A DNA stretch of 64,000 bases, from NCBI GenBank assembly GCA_963573305.1, contig OY754339.1, positions 72,463,376-72,527,375 on the forward strand. The letters are read 5' to 3'. Source of the DNA: Pyrrhosoma nymphula. Its lineage: Eukaryota; Arthropoda; Insecta; Odonata; Coenagrionidae. The translations under genes and the position numbers were made by a program. The notes beneath the pieces were generated by a model that had not been told where the DNA came from, ran no database searches, and was given only the letters and a program-made list of their open reading frames with translations. Shown here one piece after another: positions 47,175 to 57,660 of the stretch. The number at the start of each line of letters is the position of its first letter. Position 1 is the first letter of the stretch.

Positions 47175-47350
47175 TTTGTTTGCAGCAGCTCTCCGCTCTA
47201 CTCTACTTCCTGCCAACCGTTTAAATCCCACATTATTCTTTGATTTGATGTCTTTTATAATTTTCCTCGTTTATTCCATTTTGAGTCTTCCTCTGTAATT
47301 TTTTCCTTTTTTCCTTCTATAATTGTTTTCAATTGGCTATATTGTCAAAA
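47175..47350 (-). repeat. Diverged repeat pair with 53520-53660, possible LINE tail
   Basis: TTCCTCGTTTATTCCATTTTG, AGTCTTCCTCTGTAATTTTTT and the following CAATTGGCTA parallel CCCTCATTTACTCTATCTTT, GGTCTTCCTTGATGTTACC and CAATAGGCTG at 53545-53635. Minus-strand reading FKRLAGSRVE.RAAANKS is reminiscent of a LINE C-terminus but no diagnostic motif remains. Confidence 0.35.
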
Positions 47351-47689
47351 AATGTGCCTAATAAGTTAATTTTTTTCTTCGTCTAGAAGTTCTTATTCAA
47401 CTTCTTTTATCTTCATCACCAAAATCCATGTTCATGGTTGCCACTGTAGTTTTACTTTGGAAATGATGGAGTTTCTCAGGTTTTCTGAAAGGAAAAATCA
47501 CGTTTACAATGTTTCCGTTAGCTGTGGACAAGACTGCCGTACTTAATCATCCAGTTCGTGATGTTCTTTTGCAATTAAATTAAAAATATTTTGTATAGTT
47601 TTCGTCCTTAGTCGTATGTAGGATGACTGGCAGTTTTCAGACGCGCGCTCCCGGCTACTGTAAGAATATAAGCAGTGAGAAGAATGCAC
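47351..47689. other. Unassigned spacer
   Basis: Nothing recognised. Confidence 0.5.
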
Positions 47690-47785
47690 GGACAAACCGG
47701 AAACCAGGAGAGTGCTACGTGAACAGAAATACTAATATGCAGGAGAGTAGTTATGATGCAACTACTGATTAGTATTAATATGTTT
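47690..47785 (+). repeat. Dispersed repeat pair, copy 1
   Basis: AATGCACGGACAAACCGGAA then ACCAGGAGAGTGCTACGT, ACTAATATGCAG and TACTGATTAGTATTA match AATGCACGGACAAATCAGAA and the parallel blocks at 56494-56592 in the same orientation. Confidence 0.65.
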
Positions 47786-48994
47786 ACTGATGCAGAGTTC
47801 CCGTTTGTATAATGCTCACGGATATTAATATGCTGTGAAGTGATGATATCGCGAAAAGGAGAATTTTAGGGCAAGGAATGACCGAAAACCAAACAATCAG
47901 CAGACTATTCCAAGATGATAAAATATTCAACAAATTTTTGAGGATGTCTGATAAATGCTACTTTTCTAGTTTTCTTAGTCGTCTGAAGTTCTGTACGGTA
48001 GGTACATTTAAATGGAAGAGAATATTTCTCCACGATAGTGTTGTAAATAAATGAAGATTCCGAGTGGTATTTGCGGCGGGTCTTCCGAAACTAAACTGAC
48101 ATTTGATTCATATTCTGGCTACAATTCGAAAAACGTATCCTCTGTGCTACGTGAATAATAATATCATATATTTTCGTACTATTTCATTTCACTAATTGAA
48201 CTAGAAATAACACGGTGTTAAATGAGATAATTGGGGTAAAAATGGTAAATGATGATATTTATCTATTGTAATGTGCGAATCTTCCACATCATTACCTTTC
48301 CCATGGCCACCACTCATTTCCTCTCCCTCCTCCATTTACTTCCCCCTGCTCTGCTGAGGCGGCGACGTGGGTAGCGACGCTGAGACGACACCTGAGGCTG
48401 GAGAATGCTCCCTAAAAGAGATACGGGAGACTCAGAAGGAAACCTTCCCTCACTCCCCTCCTTACACCCTCCCCCTTTTGAACTGTGGGATATATTGTAT
48501 GGGAAGCTAGTTGGTGACGGGCTGAGAGGCAATAAAGGTACCCTGGTCATTAAGACGTCTCATTTAGGGCTATTGACTTCTGATCACTCGACGAAACCCG
48601 GGTGGACCCACGGCCATTTCGCGGTTACCAAGAATATGGCATTGCAACTGGTGTCAGAAGAGGGATAAATCAACCAAATACCCGGGCTCTTCGATATCGC
48701 AAGGAGATTCCAGGGCGTCACCATGGTTGGGCGAATAACCGATGAGGGCAGTGGACTTGATTTGCAGCAAGCTGTCGAGGGGTTCAACAAACAAATTACG
48801 CAATTATCTATCGAGAATCAAGAACGTGGTCCGAGGGGCTGATGGAAAAGGGGGGGTGGCCGTGGAAAGGAAACGATGCGGTAGATTTGAACATTAAAAT
48901 ATCTAATAATAATGCCACTTTTGCGTAAAACTACTTATAAGAAGGAAATACTATAGGACACTGTCTCTGGCGTTACTCGGTGGAATTCCTTCAT
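47786..48994. other. Unassigned spacer, GC-richer from 48300 to 48860
   Basis: An 87-codon plus-strand frame (48405-48668) lies in the GC-richer patch but shows no domain, and the minus strand is open there too. I could not support an exon. Confidence 0.45.
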
Positions 48995-49174
48995 TATTAA
49001 TGAAAAACATGCACTTGGTTAGTCATCAGGTGCTGATGCCATCGTTTTTTCTTTGGTGTCATTCATCATCATGCCATCATCAGGTGCTGATGATGACATG
49101 TGATGCTGAAACCCGGGTCGTGTTGTTTCTAATAAAGTGTGGAATTATAACCAAGTGCATGTTTTTCATTAATA
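48995..49174. repeat. Inverted repeat with 27-bp perfect arms
   Basis: The 27-base arm at 48995-49021 (core AATGAAAAACATGCACTTGG) is perfectly complementary to 49148-49174. The 126-bp interior carries two copies of ATCAGGTGCTGATG (about 49025 and 49080). Possible small MITE or decayed foldback. Confidence 0.85.
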
Positions 49175-49360
49175 AGAAAATACTCGCAACTAATTGAATT
49201 GTAATGAAATATAGGCACCAATCCACCTTATTTGTTAGTTATTAGCAAACAGTATTTGACGTCCAAATATGCTGTAACACTAAGCCACTGTTGACATGCA
49301 GTTCACTTTCGTCATATACATCTTTTATTTTCTCTGTTCCTTCCTGTTTTCATCGCCAGT

Positions 49361-49477
49361 GACTATGAATTCAAACATAAATATAAATATAGTTTTAAAG
49401 ACTTTAAAACTTTTCTTAAAACTTTCAAACTTTGTGTCTTTAAAACTATATTTATATTTATGGTTGAATTCATAGTC
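49361..49477. repeat. 117-bp hairpin with 42-bp arms
   Basis: Arms 49361-49402 and 49436-49477 (starting GACTATGAATTCAA on the left and its complement on the right) differ at one position over 42 bp, with a 33-base AT-rich loop. A transcript would form a miRNA-precursor-sized hairpin, although the stem is nearly perfect and AT-rich, so it may simply be an inverted-repeat element. Confidence 0.85.
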
Positions 49478-51669
49478 TACCTGCAGACTATGGTCTTCAT
49501 AATCAGAATAGTCTTCTTTCAAATAAATCATACCCAACTTATTAAGTAGGTTAATTATACTGATAATAACTACTTTATAGAAATTAGGGTAATGGATCAC
49601 TGCTAGGAACGAATTGTTCAGGCTAATGTGGAGAAATAATGTTGTTGGGTATTTTTTCACTAACGTTCTTTATTAAGTCGAACAATAACAGATATGTGTT
49701 TTACCAGGATATCCCTCATAAATTACTTTTAAGATTTGAGTCATTAATAATCTGGAGAAATTACAGCATTTTTACGGTGTTCACTACCTTTATTTCGAAA
49801 TAATTCTTTCGGAAATGAGGTTCATCGTGACATGGCATCAATTTCAAATTAATTCTCAGTTACAGAACATACCCTTTATCTGATAACGCCAACCGAACTG
49901 TGCTTCTACTAATTTATTATTTTCCTGAATTTATATTGAAGTTGCATGGACTATTAGGCAAGGATGAGTAAAACGATAAGGAGGGAAAAATTATGACTCA
50001 AATACTCAAAACTTTGCAAAAAGTCTTTGAAATTCAAAAATGTACTACATCTTAATTTGATGAGTAAATTGGTCGCTGAGGCATTTTATTGTTGAAAACT
50101 GTTTTTTTTTAACAACGCAAATGTAAGCTTAGTCGTTTTTACATTCTCTTGAAACCCTCTGTCACAAGCAAACCTAGAAAACATAGATTTAGAGCTTACA
50201 GATCCTTGTTTTGAACGAATCGACTGAGTTTCAATTGAACATGGTCGTCCTTTGCAATTTCCCTGGGCAAATTTACTTTACATTCTCCATGCTTCCTCTT
50301 GATCTACCAACCGGGAAATCCTCTATTCTCAGCTCCATCCATGAGATTTGGTCGACTTAAAATGAACCTAAATTTCACGTCCGTGCGTTATTCACCGGAG
50401 GGCTATCTCATTGAACGTGCGCATATTCTCAGTTGAGTGGGCAACCCATAAATTAGTGTTTATATTGAAAACTCAGTGTCACTCTTCGTATCGAAATATC
50501 CATTGCTTTGTTAGGTCCTGAAATATGCATATGAAATCACCCACCTGGAATTGCGAATAAAAGAATAACTTAATATCACAACTGTGGACCGTATGTTTCA
50601 CAGAAAAGCTAATTTATCAAGGAATTAAAGAAAGTAGATAATTCTGGCGGATAATGACTCTGGTAGACGTGAATGGCACTGCTGACATTCACATATCCCA
50701 ACACAGCATTCCTCACCTCCATGTATCTTTAATGGAGACCACTTAGAAATTACGGATACAACTTCAACCTGATATAATAAATTTTCGATCAACGCTCGAA
50801 AGTTTCTATAAAAATTGTACAAGTTATTTTTTAGGAATGCAGAGTAGTTTATTACGTATTGGTCGTGCGGTGCTTGTTAAATGAGAGAAGAGAGATTTTT
50901 TCAAATGTTTAAAGTAAATATCATAGCTGTTTATGATAGATGTATCCCGTGGGCTAGGAAGGGTTACGATGCTAAACAATATTATAATTGGATTTTCTGC
51001 TTTTCCTAATTCAATATATTATCCACACCATCTCTGAAAGATCTACGATAATTAACGATAATATTATTATATTTTGTCAGAGTAAATATCATTTTACTTC
51101 AAAAACTCTACGAAGACCGTAATTAATCATTGAAAAATGGTATATATATTTAGGTGATTCCATAAAAAGGTATCTAGATTCTCACGATTTAAAAGTTCTC
51201 AGGAAAAAACAGGGCAGGGGGCAGGATTATACTCTTCATGATAGCCGGTAAATGTATTAATCGTGAAAAAGCAAAGTTACCTCATTCAATCGTCATGATA
51301 GGGATTTTTATATAAAATGCGTTTATTAGCTTTTTTCTGCAGCGTACTTTTAATATTGAGGTTCCGTATTTTTTGTTCGCCTAGATGTAAAATCTTATGA
51401 GGAAACCTCTGCGTTAAATACAAGCCATGCAAATTTGATATGCTATTTTTTCCTAGTTTTTCGTATAAAATTTTCTATTTTTATCCATTTACGTCTGGAG
51501 GGGGGAAAACTGGTCCCAATTAGTATATTACCTTCCCATTAAACTAGCTACGAGAATCATAAAATTCGTAATTAATCTCGCACCTATCTTGGTTGATTTA
51601 GGAAACCATCATTTTTATCTTTAACCTCACTCCTACCCTTCCTCCTTTCGAGTACCTTCATCAATCTAT
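49478..51669. other. Unassigned AT-rich spacer
   Basis: Nothing recognised. Confidence 0.5.
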
Positions 51670-52035
51670 TTCCTTATGCCTCTCGTCCGGTTTTTTTTTA
51701 CTTTTTCATTTTATATGTTTTTCCTCAACGCCCACTTCTTTTGCGTCCACCGATTTTTTCCTCCTCCTCGAACATGTTCACGCATGCGTTATGCGAGAGA
51801 GGCCTCCCTCCTCCTCTCACCTGTTCCCTCTCTCTCTCTCCACCTCCCACTCCTCCCTCCGGCCCCTACCTCTCCGTCCCCTCCGCCTTCCCCTCTTTTG
51901 CCACCCACGCATGTCGAGTGCCGCTGTCCTCTTCAAGACCGCCATTCGTAACGAGCGGGCGGGCGGCCGCCTCTAACCACCTCCTCTCCATTCCCCTACT
52001 CATTTCATTCCTTCTCCTCCCTCTGTTCGCGTGAA
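51670..52035. repeat. Pyrimidine-rich low-complexity tract
   Basis: C/T-rich plus strand with a CT run near 51828-51842. Three overlapping Ser/Pro/Leu-rich frames here are compositional. Confidence 0.7.
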
Positions 52036-52459
52036 AAATTCCGTAGGAGACATAAAGAGGACACGAGGATTAGGGCTTAATTTTTAACGAATACTATTAT
52101 TGGAATCGAGACATATTGAAATGAATGAAATCTATGCTTTGTTAAATCCACATTCGTTTCGGAGTTGTGCCCGTGTCATAACCCACACCTACATCAACAT
52201 ACTGCCATGCGATGCGCCCCAAGGGCGTATGGTAGAGGGTGTTAGGATATCATCCATGAATGGGGAGGGAATAGGGAAAAGGAAGTGGGAGAGGACAAAG
52301 GTGAATTGTATATTGTGTTAGTGTCACGTTATTTCTATTGTTATCGCTAGTGGTGTGGCGAAATGGTGTGTGAAGAAACTTCATACCCGTCAGTTCGGCA
52401 GTGCTCCTTTCCTTATTTTTCGCTTCTATCGGTTCCAGAGATATATAAAACTAGGGAAT
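52036..52459. other. Unassigned spacer
   Basis: Nothing recognised. Confidence 0.5.
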
Positions 52460-52745
52460 GAGTGTGTTTGTGTTCATAACCCAGGCATCCTTAGTTGGGT
52501 CCCATTACCAGCAAAGAATCCCTCTTTGGGTTGAGTGTGTGTGTGTTCATAACCCAGGCATCCTTAGCAGGGTCCCATTAGCCCAGCGAAGGATCCCTAT
52601 TTGGGTTGATTGTGTGTGTCTGTGGTTGTCACTGGCGAGGAAGTAACATTCCCGTAAACCACCACAGGAGGGTTTTCTGGTCGAGAGGTTGTGGTTGGTC
52701 ACTGGCGTGGATTTCCCCCATTTTTCCCGCAAACCAACACAGCAA
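52460..52745 (+). repeat. Two adjacent tandem duplications
   Basis: First, a 73-78 bp unit starting GAGTGTGT is present at 52460 and 52533, sharing TTCATAACCCAGGCATCCTT and GGGTCCCATTA. Second, a unit of about 68 bp starting TGTGGTTG.TCACTGGCG is present at 52620 and 52688, sharing TTCCCG.AAACCA.CACAG. The frames through it are not recognised. Confidence 0.8.
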
Positions 52746-55443
52746 TTGTGGCGTATTTTTGACGAGTGGTGCCAATTTATTACGGCCATTGGAGAATTTT
52801 ATACCTTGTAACCAGAGATATATAGCACGCGGTCAAAATGATATCCTACGTTTCGTTTTGAAAATCGTCTGACCTGAATTTTTCAAGTTATCTCAGCCTA
52901 TCGTGCGTACCTTCCTATTCTCTGACGGCTCCCGACCTAGTCCTTCTATTAGCTATGTAGCACTTTCTGTCCACTTTTGACATTTTTAACGAAGTGTGTG
53001 GCTCCCAAGTGTTAGGTAAGAGTTCGACGATTAGTGTGACATTTATTGAATTTCCTTGGATAATTTTCTGCAGAGATCATTTTAAAAAAATGCATTACCT
53101 CGAATAGTTTCGACGCTATGCCAGCGTCATCGATCTCGTTCCCTACGCCAGACTCGCGGGATTCGATCCCGCCTGGTTGGTTTCTTCGTCATCCTGAGCA
53201 TGTGTTTTTGCGTCCGTGATTAGATGCAGTAGTCAAAATACTTGAATGGCTACTTTCAGAAATATCTGTTATAAATAAAAAAAATATAGAGAACCGACGT
53301 GGTATTAACGCCAAAACTGGTCGAAGTGTGAAAAAAGGAAGTAAAATTCTTTGGAAATTATTATAAAAATTAGGATTGATAAAACATATAAACCACAAAT
53401 AAAACCCTATTTTGTATGCTATGTTAATGTATGAATACATGCATAATAATTATCAGTCGTCCAAATAATAGTGTAGGTACTGTTGCACTCCACCCCAATC
53501 TAATGCCAGCTAACTGTAAAATTCTTAAATCTTCATTTCGATGTCCCTCATAATTTCCCTCATTTACTCTATCTTTGGTCTTCCTTGATGTTACCTAGCA
53601 TCCATTTTTCTTTCATTACATTCAATAGGCTGTTAAGCTGCAGAATGGACGCAATGAAGTTGCAAAGTTTCTTTACATTGATTTTATTCCACTTCTTTTC
53701 TTTCAACTATTCCTAAAACGGTTTCATTGGTGTTGCTCTCATTTCACCAGATTTACATCATTCTGCTGTAACAGGAAACTTTTATTGCCTCCAACTTTTT
53801 TTATTACTTTCATTTTCCAAGTTTTACTTCAACAGATAACAATGCACAATGCATGTATTTGAATGAAGTGCTTCTATAATTCGTAGCTTGCATTGTTGGC
53901 TTTTTCAAGTAGAATGCATTCTTTCATTCCGCTTCTCTGCTCATTTATATCTTTCACCCTTCTTTCATCACTGGTAATAAAGTTTTCAGATAAAAAAATT
54001 GCCCCGCTCACGCCTGTCTTTGGAGACTTTCGATTTTTTTTATATAGGAGAATGATAGCGAGGATAAGGTTGGCTGGAGTGAGAGACAAACGATTTGAAT
54101 ATGATAGTGGATAAATTGAGGCTTTTTGGAGTCGTTTGAAGGAGGCAGAAAAAGTGGATTGAGGCATTATGAAGGGTAATGGACAGTTGAAGAGGTTTAT
54201 GGAGGGGAAAATGTTAGGCAAAGGGATAATTCCTTTATAAATTTCGGGTGGAACGGATAATCAGCGGTAGGTTCCACCGTCGTCACCTTAAAGACGGATT
54301 AATCTGATAGGGTAACTCGAAAATTTGCGACGGTGGTTTTTTCTACATTTTCATCAAGCAAGTCTGCTAATCTTCAGTCAAGATTATTTTTGCATCACTG
54401 AGAAACTTCTCCCTTCCATTGACTTTAATCAGTTCCAAAAATGATTCCATTCCCTCAAAAAGTTTTAAAATATTAAGAGTGTCATTTTATCTTTTACAAT
54501 GTTTCTATGCTTTTAATCTTCCAAACTTGCGTGGCAGTCTAAATTCAAGTGACAAAAGAATGGAAATACATTTAACAATGGTGTAAAATTTCGTTGAGTT
54601 AGGGCCTCAGAGTACATGCGGAGGGGACAAAAGTGACAATAGCTATTATAGTGTTTCTTTGCGCAATCGGCCATTTTCTTACCAAATTCCATCCCGGCCG
54701 GTTATTAGTTAAGCAGTGGTGAATTATGAGAGATAATGGATTTTTTAATAGAATAAATTATTTGGAAGTTATGTCAAACGAGATCTATTTTTATGCTTTC
54801 TAATCACGTCTAAAAATCATGGTTCCCAGAAAATCAAAGGAAAAACATAAATGAACATAGCTTGGTGTTTGAATAGGTTTTTTTGTATGAATTGATTATA
54901 TAGTTTTGTAATAAGTCCTTCATATTCTCCTTCCCATGAATAAGATATTTACAAGAACATTTTTGCATCGACTTTAAAAATTATCAGCTTCTCAAAATTT
55001 CTAGTTTGTTCTTTAAATTTCAACTGTCCCCATTTAATTTCCAAATGATATTTCATTTTGTTGCTTATGAATGAAAAATTTACGCAATTTTCCTTTTGGA
55101 TGACTTCCAAATATGATATGCCAAAATTCACCAAGCATAAGGTTGTGAATTTATTGCTATGCACCCAAGGAACTGGCAAACAACGTAGTGAATGCGAGAA
55201 AAAATCATTGTATAAAATAGTATACAGAAGAACCTATCTGGCCTCTTTGTAAAAACTCCGTGGTAGGGCCCACCTTTCTCAGGGTGTAGACTAAATGTAT
55301 AAGACTAAGTTAAGGTTTACAGTCCGTTCTGCCGGCGACCAATACGAATTGGTTCCCTACGCGCTACGTTAGATATCCCGAAGAACTAAGGCCTCCACCA
55401 TTTCCTTCGTTCTCATTTACTATCTACGTCAGTCATCCTTCTC
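52746..55443. other. Unassigned spacer
   Basis: Contains the diverged repeat partner at 53520-53660 (see 47175) and a 9-bp inverted repeat, CCACCGTCG at 54274-54282 with its complement at 54328-54336. Short frames at 53189-53440, 53874-54221 and 54949-55252 show no domains. Confidence 0.45.
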
Positions 55444-55454
55444 ACATTTTTGGA

Positions 55455-55644
55455 GGGCAACGGCCCACCACGATGGAAACACCGGTTCCCGATCAGTCAC
55501 CGAAGTTAGGCATCGTTGGGCTCGGCTCGAGTTTGGAGGGATGATCCTCCGATTCGTCCGAGTGCTGTTGTCCCTGTCTGCATGTGACAGCCATTTTAAA
55601 TGCGAAATGACCCTAGCCTTCGAAGCACGTTACACAAAAGTACT
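55455..55644 (+). mobile_element. 5S-rRNA-derived SINE, short-form copy
   Basis: Begins with a 5S-like head (55455-55545): CGGCCCACCACGATGGAAAC, ACCGGTTCCCGATCAGTCAC, CGAAGTTAGGCATCGTTGGG, then TTTGGAGGGATGATC. The body CCTCCGATTCGTCCGAGTGC, TTGTCCCTGTCTGCATGTGA and TGCGAAATGACCCTAGCC matches the truncated copy at 36928. Target duplication ACATTTTTGGA at 55444-55454 and ACGTTTTTGGA at 55645-55655 (one mismatch). It is 190 bp, half the length of the 29744 copy, whose body is longer. Confidence 0.88.
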
Positions 55645-55655
55645 ACGTTTTTGGA

Positions 55656-56331
55656 ATAGATTTCTCCATACAGCCGGGTTTATCCACCTTCTCGAAATCC
55701 TTGGCTAAGTATTACGATCTCCAGACCTGTTCACAGTCTCCTGTCAAGCTTACCGTCAACTGTTTGCCCGTTGTATCGCAGAACTCGTAAATATTCGTAC
55801 GCACATGCTTGCGCTTTGACGTGGTCCTTTCCTACTTGTGGGAACGAGGGGGCATTGTCTGAAAAAACATTCCTAATCCCATGCTTTGGACTCCTAAAAC
55901 TATGTTTTTACTGATTCCCGCGTAGCCTTCTTTTCCACCAGGGCAAGGTAATATGAAGGCATGGATGAATAAATTTGCATAATCTCCCGATTCTATCACA
56001 TTCATCCGTGTGCCCGCTCATGTTTTGTTACTGGGACTCCTAATGCTCCTTTCTAAAATGTCTCGTTATCCACTTGGACCGAATAATTTCTCGTTCCACC
56101 TGTATCCTCATACACCTTTCACAGGCATATAATCAATCTTTTTCACTAACTTTATCTCGTCAGTCCTCGCAAACGCAATTAAATGAACTATGCACATCCC
56201 TTTCACACATTTCAACTAACGGAAGATTCTATCTAAACTCCGTCATGACAAATAAATTCTTTAACCCCTTTATTCTGAAACTGTGAGAAAAATCTACGAC
56301 TAGGACTTACCACTACAACGGTGGAGTAATC
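55656..56331. other. Unassigned spacer
   Basis: Nothing recognised. A 70-codon frame at 56074-56286 has no domain. Confidence 0.5.
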
Positions 56332-56436
56332 CGCATCTGCATTTACGAAATATCGTGCAAGCTACCTCAAGGGTGTGTGGCACGGGGTGATTCCATTCCA
56401 GGCATGCAGGACTCGTCCCAGCTCAAGCTCAAAACC
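56332..56436 (-). repeat. Dispersed repeat with conserved core, copy 3 of 3
   Basis: Complement reads GAGCTGGGACGAGTCCTGCA, TGCCTGGAATGGAATCACCC, CGTGCCACACACC, matching 19870-19975 in opposite orientation. Confidence 0.65.
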
Positions 56437-56491
56437 TAGCACGCTTCCCCTTTCGACAGATAGGGGAGGAACAGAAAAATAGTTACGAGAG

Positions 56492-56592
56492 CAATGCACG
56501 GACAAATCAGAAACCAAGGAAGTTCTACGTTTAAATAATATACTAACATGCAGTACATGGGCTAAAATAATACTACTGTTTAGTATTAGTTA
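56492..56592 (+). repeat. Dispersed repeat pair, copy 2
   Basis: Partner of 47690-47785, about 100 bp with several substitutions and a small insertion. Confidence 0.65.
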
Positions 56593-57129
56593 CACTATTA
56601 GCTCATGAATGCTACGAAATACTAATTCATGTATGCGAAATAAAAGTCATGCCGGGAATGTATAGCGGGGTGACGTGTTAGTAATGTTGATGTGGTATTA
56701 AACACAAGCACTAATTATACTCTAACTAGCGAGGGTGAGAAATTCATTGAAATGAGTTATCCCTAATATTATGGTCTCTAGTTTTCTGCGGAAATAGTAC
56801 AATTTAAAACCATCGGTTCTGCAATCTATGCCCTTTATTTTATGTTTGTGGTCGTTTCGGCCGTATTACGTTAGCAATAACAAAATATTTTGAGCGCATA
56901 AATCCATCTGCTTTGAATTCATGAAAATGATCAAACCTCTATTTCTCTCTTCGTTGAGTTGGAGATTTCCACCCTAATTTCTAATGGTGATGATGTCCTT
57001 CGTCAGTTCAACTCATGCCCAACGACATTCACGCTTATCCTTACAAACACAAGCTTTCCTTCCACACATCATTAGTTGGAGTGAAATAAGCTCCGACGAA
57101 TGAGGTAAATATTTATCTCACATTTTCCT
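56593..57129. other. Unassigned spacer
   Basis: Nothing recognised. Confidence 0.5.
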
Positions 57130-57660
57130 TCCACTTCCTTTACTTTATTCCGAGCGATTTCCTTCTCCCTTCCTCTCCGCCTTACCCTGGCTGGCCTTCT
57201 CCAATGGTCTCAGCATACTTCCCCTCCCCCTGGGTATCCTTGTGATCTTCCCTCCCCCCTCCTATTGACCCCTCCCTCGCCTCCCCTCCCTATCCGCCAC
57301 CCTTTCCACCGAACACCCTCCCTCCCCCCCACTAGCCTTGACACGGAGCCGCGGTGGCAAGGGAGGGGAGTGGGGGGAGTGGCCCGGTTTGGCCTTCAAC
57401 TCAGCTGGGCCAGGGTTGAGTCCCCTTGTGCCCGGGAGGGAGGTCGGTAGGAGAAGGGGGCGGGCGGAGGGGGGAAATGGAAGAGGAATCCAGCTGTGGA
57501 AGAGCTGCCGGAGCCAAAGTGCTGACGCAAGTGCCGTGTGCAGACCTCAACTCGGGACTTAAGAGAGCACGCTCGAAAACGGAGTGTAGGAGTCGCTCTT
57601 TGGGATCGCTTTGCAGTAAAGGAGCTTCACGCATGCGCAAGACCGCGTAACGCATACTTT
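57130..57660. other. GC-rich, strand-switching low-complexity region
   Basis: C-rich at 57170-57330, then G-rich at 57355-57480 (GGGAGGGGAGTGGGGGGAG could form a G-quadruplex), then a moderately CpG-containing stretch to 57660 with ACGCATGCGCAAG, an NRF-1/Ewg-like site, at 57632-57644. Overlapping frames on both strands lack domains. A promoter-associated CpG region is possible but no start signal was found. Confidence 0.35.

Noticed and set aside
48405..48668. 87-codon frame in a GC-richer patch
   Set aside because: No recognisable domain, opposite strand is also open, and no clear splice context.
49325..49660. 111-codon minus-strand frame
   Set aside because: A third of it is encoded by the 42-bp-arm hairpin, and there is no domain.
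53157..53180. GGATTCGATCCC, resembling a tRNA T-arm or Pol III B box
   Set aside because: Two mismatches to the B-box consensus and no A box or cloverleaf upstream, so no tRNA gene or tRNA-derived SINE is called.
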